Source: Pseudomonadota bacterium
GTDB lineage: Bacteria > Pseudomonadota > Alphaproteobacteria > UBA8366 > JADFVY01
Assembly (NCBI GenBank): GCA_015222795.1
Contig: JADFVY010000305.1
Coordinates: forward strand, 1-17,892
Direction: 5' to 3'
DNA length: 17,892 bases
In this document: positions 6,640 to 14,209 of the stretch, piece by piece
How the letters are laid out: each line of letters begins with the position of its first letter
Numbering within the stretch: position 1 is the first letter of the stretch
Position numbers and translations under genes: made by a program
Notes under the pieces: model-generated
Told to the model about the DNA's origin: nothing
What the model saw: the letters and a program-made list of their open reading frames with translations, nothing else
The model's database searches: none

Positions 6640-6903
6640 ATGGCTAACCATACTTCGGCCAAGAAACGGATCCGCCAGACAGTTCGGCGGACCGAGGTCA
6701 ATCATAATCGGATCAGCAGGATCCGTACCTTTGTGAAAAAATTCGATGTTGCGATCGCCAGCGGTGACAAGGCGGCGGCGGAACTGGCTTTCCGCACGGC
6801 GATGCCGGAAATGCATCGCGGGGTTACTCGCGGGGTCCTTCATCGCAACACCGTCTCGCGCAAGGTTTCGCGCATGTCGGCCCAGGTCAAGGCGCTCGGA
6901 TAA
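6640..6903 (+). CDS. rpsT: 30S ribosomal protein S20
   Basis: Primary 16S rRNA-binding protein of the small subunit. The 87-residue basic product starts MANHTSAKKRIRQ, the characteristic S20 N-terminus, and ends in RKVSRMSAQVKALG, which fixes the start at ATG 6640 rather than at the upstream TTG 6568. The length and the lysine/arginine-rich helical composition match the family. It has its own strong promoter and is followed by an intrinsic terminator, so it is expressed as a single gene. Its position directly upstream of dnaA is a common alphaproteobacterial arrangement. Confidence 0.97.
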   Translation: MANHTSAKKRIRQTVRRTEVNHNRISRIRTFVKKFDVAIASGDKAAAELAFRTAMPEMHRGVTRGVLHRNTVSRKVSRMSAQVKALG

Positions 6904-6940
6904 GTTTACCAGCGCCTACGATCCGCGCAGTTTTGATGTG

Positions 6941-6972
6941 CCGCGTTCCCCCGGGAGCGCGGCATTTATTTT
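6941..6972 (+). terminator. intrinsic terminator of rpsT
   Basis: CCGCGTTCCC (6941-6950) pairs with GGGAGCGCGG (6953-6962) with one G-U wobble; in practice this is a 9-bp stem with a CCCG loop. It is followed by CATTTATTTT (6963-6972). It lies 38 bases after the rpsT stop. Confidence 0.85.
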
Positions 6973-7206
6973 CGCAATTTTCTTTCGCGCCCCCTTTCTT
7001 CTGGAAATTCAATCGGCTGGCGGGAGTCAAATATTTTATTTGCAGTGTTCCCGATTCGGTCTCGTTGCATCCGGCGAAAACCACCGATACATTGCCCTTG
7101 CTTTCGGGGGGGCGGATAACAAGGTACGCAAAGTACTTTTCGCCAAAATTAAAATGCAAAACGAGAAGGAATTCGAACATTTTCCCGACGTGAAATAGAT
7201 TGCCTA

Positions 7207-7215
7207 TTATTCACA
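7207..7215 (+). promoter_or_regulatory. DnaA box upstream of dnaA
   Basis: TTATTCACA matches the DnaA-box consensus TTATNCACA at every position. It lies 270 bases before the dnaA start. A single box suggests autoregulation or one element of a larger origin. Confidence 0.55.
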
Positions 7216-7484
7216 ACGGTAGATGCGCGAACTCTCTCCTCAGTTTCTTAAAATCGTGTTGCGATTACTTTCGCGCGCCGGCAAAAGCTGGGTTTATGCT
7301 GTCTGAATTGGGCTATATTAAATGCCTGCCAAATAGAGAAGAAACGCTTTTCTATTATTCCGGACCGTGTCGGCAAAGCTGATACCGGACCGCGAAGTAT
7401 GGGCCACCAGCGTTCGACAGGGCGGAAGCCGGGCAGAACGCCAAACAGAATAAGGGCCGTTGGGCCAGTGGGTTGAGTGAGTTG

Positions 7485-8861
7485 ATGGACACCTTTTATG
7501 ACCAGGAAGTTGCCGCTCAATGGATGCGGGTTCGCAATCGGCTGCAGGCAGAATTCGGCGAGGCGGCATATCGGAGCTGGCTGAAGCCTCTGGTGCTCAA
7601 GGGCTTCGATGGTGGCGAGGTTGTGATCGCCGTGCCGACCGATTTCATGCGTGAATGGGTCGAAGCGCAGTATGCGCAGAGGCTGATGGATCTGTGGGAA
7701 GAGGAAAACCATAACGTTCGTGTCATCAAAATAGTCACCGCGCCGACAACCGCTATGTGCCAGCCCCGGTCGCAACGCGAGGTCCCCGTTCCCGGGCGCC
7801 CCGCCATCTCGGACAATAACGGACTCTCCATCGAAAATCTCAGCGCGCCGCTGGACAAGCGCCTCACCTTCGACAGTTTTGTGACCGGCAAACCGAACGA
7901 GTTGGCCTTCGCGGCCTCGCGGCGTATCGCCGAGTCTTCGGAGGTCACCTTCAACCCGCTGTTTCTGTATGGCGGCGTCGGGCTGGGCAAGACCCATCTG
8001 ATGCACGCGATCGCCTGGCAGATCAGCCGGCAGGACCCGACGCGCCGCATTCTTTATTTGTCGGCCGAGAAGTTCATGTATCAGTTTATCCGGGCGCTCA
8101 GATTCAAGGACACGGTCTCCTTCAAGGAGCAGTTCCGCTCGGTCGATGTTCTGATGATCGACGACTTTCAGTTCATCAGCGGCAAGGAAAGCACCCAGGA
8201 AGAGTTCTTTCACACCTTTAATGCGCTGATTGACCAGAATCGGCAGATCGTGATCTCGGCCGACAAGTCGCCGAACGATCTGGAAGGCATCGAGGAGCGC
8301 ATGCGTTCGCGCCTGGGATGGGGGCTGGTTGCCGATCTGCACCCCACGACCTACGAGCTTCGCCTCGGTATCCTGCAGTCCAAGGCGGAAATGATGGGCG
8401 TCGAGATGCCACCAAGGGTGCTGGAATTTCTGGCCCACAAGATCACTTCCAACGTACGCGAGCTGGAGGGCGGGCTGAACCGCATCGTCGCCTATGCCAG
8501 TCTCGTCGGGCGCCCGATTACGCTGGAAAGCGCTCAGGAAGTGCTGCACGATCTGCTGCGCGCCAATGACCGGCGGGTGACGATCGAGGAGATCCAGAAG
8601 CGCGTCGCCGAGCATTTCAATATCAAGCTGGCGGAAATGTCGTCGGCCCGGCGATCGCGCGCGGTTGCGCGGCCCCGCCAGGTGGCGATGTATCTTGCCA
8701 AACAGCTTACCGCGCGCTCGCTGCCCGAGATCGGCCGCAAGTTTGGGGGCCGCGACCACACCACGGTCATGCATGCTGTTCGCAAGGTCGATGAACTGCG
8801 CGGATTGGACGCCGGCTTCGCCGAGGACGTGGAACTTTTGAGGCGGATGCTGGAGAGCTGA
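7485..8861 (+). CDS. dnaA: chromosomal replication initiator protein DnaA
   Basis: AAA+ initiator that binds DnaA boxes at the origin, melts DNA and loads the helicase. The 458-residue product has the standard four domains: an N-terminal helicase-interaction domain (WMRVRNRLQAEFGE near 13-26), a short linker, the ATPase core, and a C-terminal helix-turn-helix. The core shows Walker A GGVGLGKT (163-170), Walker B MIDDFQF (224-230) and the NVRELEGGL segment (323-331). The DNA-binding signature GGRDHTTVMHAVRKV lies near 421-435. I prefer ATG 7485, which has AGTGAG just upstream. A TTG at 7473 would add four residues (MSEL) and cannot be excluded. A long non-coding region with a DnaA box lies upstream; dnaN follows after a 237-base gap. 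Confidence 0.97.
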   Translation: MDTFYDQEVAAQWMRVRNRLQAEFGEAAYRSWLKPLVLKGFDGGEVVIAVPTDFMREWVEAQYAQRLMDLWEEENHNVRVIKIVTAPTTAMCQPRSQREVPVPGRPAISDNNGLSIENLSAPLDKRLTFDSFVTGKPNELAFAASRRIAESSEVTFNPLFLYGGVGLGKTHLMHAIAWQISRQDPTRRILYLSAEKFMYQFIRALRFKDTVSFKEQFRSVDVLMIDDFQFISGKESTQEEFFHTFNALIDQNRQIVISADKSPNDLEGIEERMRSRLGWGLVADLHPTTYELRLGILQSKAEMMGVEMPPRVLEFLAHKITSNVRELEGGLNRIVAYASLVGRPITLESAQEVLHDLLRANDRRVTIEEIQKRVAEHFNIKLAEMSSARRSRAVARPRQVAMYLAKQLTARSLPEIGRKFGGRDHTTVMHAVRKVDELRGLDAGFAEDVELLRRMLES

Positions 8862-8944
8862 CGGCCTTCTTTTGCCTGATACAGACCACTAGTGCGGATT
8901 CGCGCCGCCTGCTCACAAAAAAAGTGCGGTTTCCTTTACCCTTT

Positions 8945-8952
8945 GCTATAGT
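8945..8952 (+). promoter_or_regulatory. possible extended -10 promoter of dnaN
   Basis: TGCTATAGT contains a TGN extension followed by TATAGT (8947-8952), one base from TATAAT. No good -35 hexamer lies 16-18 bases upstream, as is common for extended -10 promoters. It would give dnaN a leader of about 140 bases. Confidence 0.4.
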
Positions 8953-9002
8953 CCGTTTCCGTACGGGGCTGGCGTCGATTCGTGTCGATTTGGCTGCGGG
9001 CG

Positions 9003-9078
9003 GGCTTTCCTTCCGGGCGGCGAAAGCCAATGGGAAGGGAAGGGAAAAGTTCAAGGAAACCAGGGGGTTCCCATTCCC
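9003..9078 (+). promoter_or_regulatory. structured dnaN leader: two successive hairpins
   Basis: GGCTTTC (9003-9009) pairs perfectly with GAAAGCC (9022-9028). Then GGGAAGGGAA (9032-9041) pairs with TTCCC-A-TTCCC (9068-9078), with a single bulged A. Both lie between the candidate promoter and the dnaN start at 9099. No T-run follows, so they look like leader structure rather than a terminator of dnaA. Function is unknown. Confidence 0.4.
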
Positions 9079-9098
9079 GCCACCGGTGACAGGGTAAA

Positions 9099-10217
9099 AT
9101 GAAACTTACGATAGAACGCGCCGCACTGCTTCGTGCGCTAGGCCATGTACAAAGCGTCGTCGAGCGGCGCAACACGATCCCGATTTTGTCCAATGTCATG
9201 CTGGACGCGCGCGACGGTAATCTCAGCCTGACCGCGACCGATATGGAAATCGCCATTGTCGAGACCGTCCCGGCGGAGATAGCGACCGCCGGGGCGATAA
9301 CCGTGCCGGCGCATACGCTCTATGACATCGTGCGCAAGCTTCCCGACGGCGCCCAGATTGGCATCGAAACGGATGCGGACGTCGGGCAACTGAGCCTCAA
9401 GGCGGGCCGCGCGCGCTTCAAACTTGGCACGCTGGACACGGCGGAATTCCCGGCGATGACCGATGGCGACCTGCCCACCGGTTTCGTCGTCTCCGCACAG
9501 GACTTCCGCTCGCTGATCGACCGTACCCGCTTTGCCATTTCCAGCGAGGAGACCCGCTATTATCTGAATGGCATCTATCTCCATGCCGAGGGCGAAGATG
9601 GCGCCAACCGGTTGCGCGCGGTCGCCACCGACGGCCACCGGCTGGCTCAGGTCGAAATGCCGCTGCCCGACGGCGCCGCGGGAATGCCCGGCGTCATCGT
9701 GCCGCGCAAGACCGTAAACGAACTTCGCAAGCTGATCGAGGAAACCGGCGGCGACATCGACGTGTCGCTGTCGGAAAACAAAATTCGATTTGCTTTCGAC
9801 GATGCGGTGCTGACCTCGAAACTGATCGATGGCACCTTCCCCGATTACAAGCGCGTCATCCCGGTCGGCAACGACAAGACGATGGAAGTGGACCGCAAGA
9901 TTTTCGCCGGCGCCGTCGATCTCGTCGCCACTATCGCAACTGAAAAATCCCGCGCCATCAAAATGACGGTCGAAAACGGCAATCTCTCGCTGTCGGCCAG
10001 CAGCCCCGACGCCGGTTCGGCCGAGGAAGAGCTGGAGGCCAATTATCAGGGGGAATCGATAACCATCGGCTTCAATTCGCGCTATCTTCTGGACATTACT
10101 CAGCAGATTGAGGGTGACCAGGCGCGGTTCGTGATGGCCGACGCCAACTCGCCGACCATCGTGCGCCACGCCGCCGACGACAGCGCGTTGTATGTCTTGA
10201 TGCCGATGCGGGTGTAA
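9099..10217 (+). CDS. dnaN: DNA polymerase III beta subunit (sliding clamp)
   Basis: Forms the homodimeric ring that tethers DNA polymerase III and other partners to DNA. The 372-residue length fits the three-domain clamp. Recognisable features are the start MKLTIERAALLRALGHVQ, VERRNTIPILSNV (21-33), the RFAISSEETRYYLNGI segment in the middle domain, RAVATDGHRLA (188-198), and the C-terminal YVLMPMRV with the conserved MPMR end that lines the partner-binding pocket. Start ATG 9099 is preceded by AGGG. recF follows after 8 bases, with the recF ribosome site overlapping the dnaN stop, so dnaN, recF and gyrB appear to form an operon. Confidence 0.98.
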   Translation: MKLTIERAALLRALGHVQSVVERRNTIPILSNVMLDARDGNLSLTATDMEIAIVETVPAEIATAGAITVPAHTLYDIVRKLPDGAQIGIETDADVGQLSLKAGRARFKLGTLDTAEFPAMTDGDLPTGFVVSAQDFRSLIDRTRFAISSEETRYYLNGIYLHAEGEDGANRLRAVATDGHRLAQVEMPLPDGAAGMPGVIVPRKTVNELRKLIEETGGDIDVSLSENKIRFAFDDAVLTSKLIDGTFPDYKRVIPVGNDKTMEVDRKIFAGAVDLVATIATEKSRAIKMTVENGNLSLSASSPDAGSAEEELEANYQGESITIGFNSRYLLDITQQIEGDQARFVMADANSPTIVRHAADDSALYVLMPMRV

Positions 10218-10225
10218 GGATTAGA

Positions 10226-11386
10226 GTGAGCGCTCTGGCGACTGTCGAGGATTATCGGACCACTGGCCCCGCCGCCCTGTCGATTGCGCGGCTGGCGGTG
10301 ACCCGGTTCCGCTGTTATGCGTCGGTGCGGTTGACACCGGACGCACGGCCGGTTGTGCTCGCCGGGCCGAACGGGGCGGGCAAGACCAACCTGTTGGAGG
10401 CGGTATCGCTTCTGTCCCCGGGCCGCGGCCTCAGGCGCGCCGGGCTGGCCGAGATGGACCGTCAAGGCGATGTGGGTGGCTGGGGTGTGGCGGCCACTAT
10501 CGCCACGCCGGACGGGCCGGTGGAAATTGGCACCGGACGGGAACCCGATGGCGAACGCCGCGTTGTGAGAATTAATGGCGGACCCGCCCGCGGCCAGACG
10601 GCGCTTGCCGAGTTCGTCAGCGCCCTGTGGCTGACGCCGGATATGGACCGGCTGTTCCGCGAGGGGCCGTCGGCCCGCCGTCGTTTTCTGGACCGGATGG
10701 TCTTTGGTTACGACCCGGCCCATGCCGGCCGCGTGACGGCTTATGAGCATGCCATGCGTGAACGCGGGCGGTTGCTGGCCGACGGTAATAGTGACGATGG
10801 CTGGCTGTCGGCGCTGGAAGAAACCATGGCCGCGCGCGGTGTTGCGATTGCGGCGGCCCGGCTGGAGATGGTGCAGCGACTGACGCGCGCGCTGGCCGGC
10901 TCGGACGGACCGTTCCCGGGCGTCGCCCTGTCGGTCGATGGCATGGTGGAGGGATGGCTTGGCGGCGGTCCGGCGCTGGCCGCCGAGGATCGGCTGAAGG
11001 CGGAATTGAGGACGGCGCGCCGGCGTGACACGCAAAGCGGCGCGACCGCCGTGGGGCCGCATCGCAGCGACCTGGTGGCCCGCCACCTGGCGAAGGACAT
11101 GCCGGCAGACCTTTGTTCGACCGGCGAGCAGAAGGCAATGCTGATCGCCATTGTGCTGGCCGAGGCACGGTTGCAGGCGGCCGAGCGCGGCGTGGCGCCG
11201 CTGCTCCTTCTTGACGAGGTGGTGGCGCATCTCGACGAGGAACGCCGCGAGGCCCTGTTTGACGAGATTTGCGGCTTGCCCGGCCAGACCTGGATGACGG
11301 GAACGGACGCCGCGCTATTTGCCCCGCTGGGCAACCGCGCCCAGCATTTTTCGGTAGCCGACGCAACGATATCAGAATTTGCGTGA
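10226..11386 (+). CDS. recF: DNA replication and repair protein RecF
   Basis: SMC-like ATPase that helps load RecA onto gapped DNA with RecO and RecR. The 386-residue product has the N-terminal LAVTRFRCYASVRL strand pair, Walker A GPNGAGKTN (47-55), the ABC-type signature STGEQKAML (298-306) and Walker B LLLLDE (326-331) followed by the D-loop-like VVAHLDEERR. The start is GTG 10226, with a well-placed AAGGA (10216-10220) that overlaps the dnaN stop. The first 15 or so residues are longer than in many RecF proteins, but no better downstream start has a ribosome site. It lies 12 bases before gyrB. Confidence 0.96.
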   Translation: MSALATVEDYRTTGPAALSIARLAVTRFRCYASVRLTPDARPVVLAGPNGAGKTNLLEAVSLLSPGRGLRRAGLAEMDRQGDVGGWGVAATIATPDGPVEIGTGREPDGERRVVRINGGPARGQTALAEFVSALWLTPDMDRLFREGPSARRRFLDRMVFGYDPAHAGRVTAYEHAMRERGRLLADGNSDDGWLSALEETMAARGVAIAAARLEMVQRLTRALAGSDGPFPGVALSVDGMVEGWLGGGPALAAEDRLKAELRTARRRDTQSGATAVGPHRSDLVARHLAKDMPADLCSTGEQKAMLIAIVLAEARLQAAERGVAPLLLLDEVVAHLDEERREALFDEICGLPGQTWMTGTDAALFAPLGNRAQHFSVADATISEFA

Positions 11387-11398
11387 AGGAATGATTGA

Positions 11399-13858
11399 AT
11401 GAGCGAGAACGGTGACGATACCCCCAAGGGCAGCGCCGACGGAGGCAAGGTTACGGAAGAATACGGCGCGGATTCGATCAAGGTCCTGAAGGGCCTCGAT
11501 GCCGTTCGCAAGCGGCCGGGTATGTATATCGGCGACACCGACGATGGGTCGGGTCTGCATCATATGGTCTATGAGGTCGTGGACAACGCGATCGACGAGG
11601 CCCTGGCCGGCCACTGCGACACGGTGACGGTCACGCTGAACGGCGATGGCTCGGTCACGGTCACCGATAACGGTCGCGGTATTCCGGTGGAAATGCACAC
11701 CGAAGAGGGAATATCGGCGGCCGAGGTCATCATGACCCAGCTGCATGCCGGCGGCAAGTTCGACCAGAACTCCTACAAGATCTCCGGTGGCCTGCATGGC
11801 GTCGGCGTGTCGGTGGTTAACGCGCTGTCCGAATGGCTTCTGCTGACCATTTTCCGCAATGGGAAAACCCATGAAATACGGTTCGAGGACGGCGTGGCGA
11901 CGGCGCCGCTGGCCGTTACTGGCGAATGCGGCGATGAGACGGGCTCACATGTCACCTTTTTCCCCTCCGTGAAAACCTTCACCATGACGGAGTTCGATTT
12001 CGGCACGCTGGAACATCGCCTGCGCGAACTCGCTTTCCTGAATTCGGGCGTGCGGATCAAACTGACGGACGCCCGTCATCCTGAACCGAATGTGGTCGAT
12101 TTCCATTACGAGGGCGGTATTGAGGCCTTTGTCGCTTATCTCGACCGATCCAGGAATGCGGCGATCGAAGCGCCGATCGCCGCTTCGGTGGATCGTGACG
12201 ATGTTACTGTCGAATTCGCCATGCAGTGGAACGACAGTTTCCATGAAACCATGCTCTGTTTCACCAACACCATTCCACAGCGCGACGGTGGCACCCATCT
12301 GGCCGGGTTCCGTGGCGCGCTGACGCGTCAGATCAACAACTACGCCACTTCAAGCGGTATCGCGAAAAGAGAAAAGGTCGCGATTTCCGGCGACGACGCG
12401 CGCGAGGGCCTGACCTGCGTCCTGGCGGTCAAGGTGCCCGACCCGAAATTTTCCAGTCAGACCAAGGACAAGCTGGTGTCGTCGGAGGTTAAGCCCATCG
12501 TCGAATCAGCGGTCAACGAAAAGTTGGGCCAGTGGTTCGAGGAACACCCTGTCGAGGCCAAGCGCATCGTCCAGAAAGTGGTTGAGGCGGCGGCCGCGCG
12601 CGAGGCGGGCCGCAAGGCGCGCGACCTCACCCGGCGCAAGGGTGCGCTCGACATCGCCAACTTGCCGGGCAAGCTGGCCGACTGCCAGGAACGCGACCCG
12701 GCCAAGTCCGAACTCTTTATCGTCGAGGGCGATTCGGCGGGTGGTTCGGCCAAGACGGGCCGCGACCGCAGCAACCAGGCAATTCTGCCACTGCGAGGCA
12801 AGATATTGAATGTGGAACGGGCGCGTTTTGACAAGATGCTGTCCTCGGTCGAGGTTGGCACCCTGATCGCGGCTTTGGGCACGGGCATCGGCCCCGACGA
12901 GTTCAATGCCGACAAGGCGCGTTATCACCGCATCATCATCATGACTGACGCCGACGTGGACGGCAGCCATATCCGCACCCTGCTGCTGACCTTCTTCTTC
13001 CGGCAGATGCGCGAGGTGATTGAGCGCGGATACCTTTATATAGCGCAGCCGCCGCTTTATCGGGTCAGCAAGGGAAAATCGCAGGTCTACCTGAAGGACG
13101 AACAGGCCTATGAGGATCACCTGATCGATGCCGGCATCGGCGACGCCGTTCTCGTACTGGGCGGCGGCGGCCAGATCGCCGGCCAGGATTTGCGCCGCAC
13201 CGTCGATATCGCCCGCAATGCGAAACATTGGCTGGAGCCGCTGGAACGCAAGGTCGGCAGTATGCAGGTCGTCGAGCAGGCGGCTATCGCCGGCGCGCTG
13301 GACCTGGTGCTGCTGGACGATTCCGAAGCCGCCGCGGAAAAGGTCGCCGTGGTGGCCGGGCGGTTGGACAGGCTGGCCGAACAGTACGAACGCGGCTGGG
13401 AGGCCCAGGTGGATCTGGACGGCGCCCACATTTACACACGCACCCTGCGCAGCGTGCCCGAACGCTATGTGATCGACGGTGACCTGATCCGCAGCGGCGA
13501 GGCTCGCCGCCTGCATGCAACGGCGGCGGAGTTGCGGGAAACCTATGGCGATCAGACCGCCCTGCATATAGGCGACCGCGAAACCAAAATCAGCGGTCCT
13601 GTCGGGCTGGTGGACATGATCATGGCGGCGGGGCGCAAGGGGATCGACGTGCAGCGCTACAAGGGACTGGGCGAGATGAACAAGGAACAGCTCTGGGAAA
13701 CCACGCTGGACCCGAACGCCCGAACGCTTCTGCAGGTCAGGGTCGGCCACGAAGAAGATACAAAAGTCATTTTTTCCACTCTAATGGGCGATGTGGTGGA
13801 GCCCCGCCGCGAGTTCATTCAGACAAATGCGTTGAGCGTTGAAAATCTGGATGTTTGA
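11399..13858 (+). CDS. gyrB: DNA gyrase subunit B
   Basis: ATPase subunit of gyrase, which introduces negative supercoils with GyrA. The 819-residue protein is complete. The GHKL ATPase domain shows EVVDNAIDEA (59-68), DNGRGIPV (90-97) and GLHGVGVSVVNALS (131-144). The TOPRIM domain has EGDSAGGSAK (443-452) and the metal-binding TDADVDG (Asp517, 519, 521). The C-terminal QRYKGLGEMN is present. The SSVEVGTLI region and overall length favour GyrB over ParE, as does its place after recF. Start ATG 11399 is served by GAAGGA (11385-11390), which overlaps the recF stop. Arg466 occupies the place of E. coli Lys447, a conservative change near the quinolone-response region. A repeat element begins two bases after the stop. 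Confidence 0.98.
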   Translation: MSENGDDTPKGSADGGKVTEEYGADSIKVLKGLDAVRKRPGMYIGDTDDGSGLHHMVYEVVDNAIDEALAGHCDTVTVTLNGDGSVTVTDNGRGIPVEMHTEEGISAAEVIMTQLHAGGKFDQNSYKISGGLHGVGVSVVNALSEWLLLTIFRNGKTHEIRFEDGVATAPLAVTGECGDETGSHVTFFPSVKTFTMTEFDFGTLEHRLRELAFLNSGVRIKLTDARHPEPNVVDFHYEGGIEAFVAYLDRSRNAAIEAPIAASVDRDDVTVEFAMQWNDSFHETMLCFTNTIPQRDGGTHLAGFRGALTRQINNYATSSGIAKREKVAISGDDAREGLTCVLAVKVPDPKFSSQTKDKLVSSEVKPIVESAVNEKLGQWFEEHPVEAKRIVQKVVEAAAAREAGRKARDLTRRKGALDIANLPGKLADCQERDPAKSELFIVEGDSAGGSAKTGRDRSNQAILPLRGKILNVERARFDKMLSSVEVGTLIAALGTGIGPDEFNADKARYHRIIIMTDADVDGSHIRTLLLTFFFRQMREVIERGYLYIAQPPLYRVSKGKSQVYLKDEQAYEDHLIDAGIGDAVLVLGGGGQIAGQDLRRTVDIARNAKHWLEPLERKVGSMQVVEQAAIAGALDLVLLDDSEAAAEKVAVVAGRLDRLAEQYERGWEAQVDLDGAHIYTRTLRSVPERYVIDGDLIRSGEARRLHATAAELRETYGDQTALHIGDRETKISGPVGLVDMIMAAGRKGIDVQRYKGLGEMNKEQLWETTLDPNARTLLQVRVGHEEDTKVIFSTLMGDVVEPRREFIQTNALSVENLDV

Positions 13859-13860
13859 GC

Positions 13861-14127
13861 TTATACCAAGGAGCATTAATAAAGACTCATTTGATGGGGT
13901 TTCGCTGCCCGCCGGGCAGGCGCGGTCCGCAGCGCGATGCACCCGCATCGGGCAAGGGCCGCAACGCACCCGGCGGGCAGCGAAACCTCACCGGAGGCCG
14001 GTTTCCATTGACCGCTGGCGGCGTTGCGCTCCGCTTGTGGCGGCAAACACCACCGCGCGAAACGCGCCTGACCACCGGTCAAGGGAAGCCGGTCAAATGG
14101 GTCTTTATTAACGCTCCTTGGTATTAA
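13861..14127. mobile_element. MITE-like non-coding element with 34-bp terminal inverted repeats
   Basis: The left end 13861-13894 (TTATACCAAGGAGCATTAAT...) and right end 14093-14127 are inverted repeats that match at 32 of 34 positions with one single-base gap. Between them lie two further inverted-repeat blocks: 13898-13916 with 13969-13987 (19 bp, perfect) and roughly 13996-14019 with 14070-14093 (imperfect). No transposase is encoded. The open frames across it on both strands are mirror-like products of the palindromes. Possible target duplication is TTA on each side, but this is not certain. Whether it is a mobilised element or a REP-like repeat family needs other copies. It also fills most of the 351-base gap between gyrB and fabA and may end the gyrB transcript. 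Confidence 0.75.
13898..13987 (+). repeat. perfect 19-bp GC-rich inverted repeat inside the element
   Basis: GGTTTCGCTGCCCGCCGGG (13898-13916) is exactly reverse-complementary to 13969-13987. Its 52-base interior holds another small hairpin, CGATGC-ACCC-GCATCG (13935-13950). The nested stem starts 40 bases after the gyrB stop and could act as an mRNA 3'-end stabiliser or a factor-dependent terminator; no T-run follows. Confidence 0.75.
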
Positions 14128-14209
14128 TTGCATAGTGGCGCGATCCGCACTAAAGGTGGTAGTTTGCGACCTGCCTAACGGACCTTCAACAATCAGGTAA
14201 ACTAGACCC

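Larger units (their letters stand above)
6904..7484. other. 581-nt non-coding region between rpsT and dnaA; candidate dnaA control region or origin
   Basis: No credible gene is found here: the short open frames lack family-like sequence and ribosome sites. It begins with the rpsT terminator (6941-6972) and continues with several A/T-rich stretches unlike the surrounding coding DNA. It contains one perfect DnaA box (7207-7215), a weaker match to the reversed box near 7112-7120, and GANTC sites at 7023-7027 and 7052-7056. It also has an imperfect inverted repeat AAGGTAC/GTACTTT (7120-7138). Only one good DnaA box is visible, so a chromosomal origin is possible but not shown; dnaA autoregulation would also explain it. 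Confidence 0.4.

Noticed and set aside
7200..7382. A 60-codon plus-strand open frame in the dnaA upstream region
   Set aside because: No ribosome site or recognisable domain, and its composition is unlike the local coding sequence; it overlaps a DnaA box and AT-rich DNA.
7248..8774. A 508-codon minus-strand open frame opposite dnaA
   Set aside because: It runs antisense through the DnaA ATPase and DNA-binding domains; its composition is that of a shadow frame.
8890..8930. Possible dnaA terminator around the two AGTGCGG copies
   Set aside because: No stem longer than about four base pairs forms and no T-run follows; the A-run is on the wrong side for plus-strand termination.
13839..14133. 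Arginine- and proline-rich open frames on both strands across the post-gyrB element
   Set aside because: They arise from the palindromes: products on opposite strands mirror each other, overlap gyrB or the terminal repeats, and show no ribosome site or family likeness.
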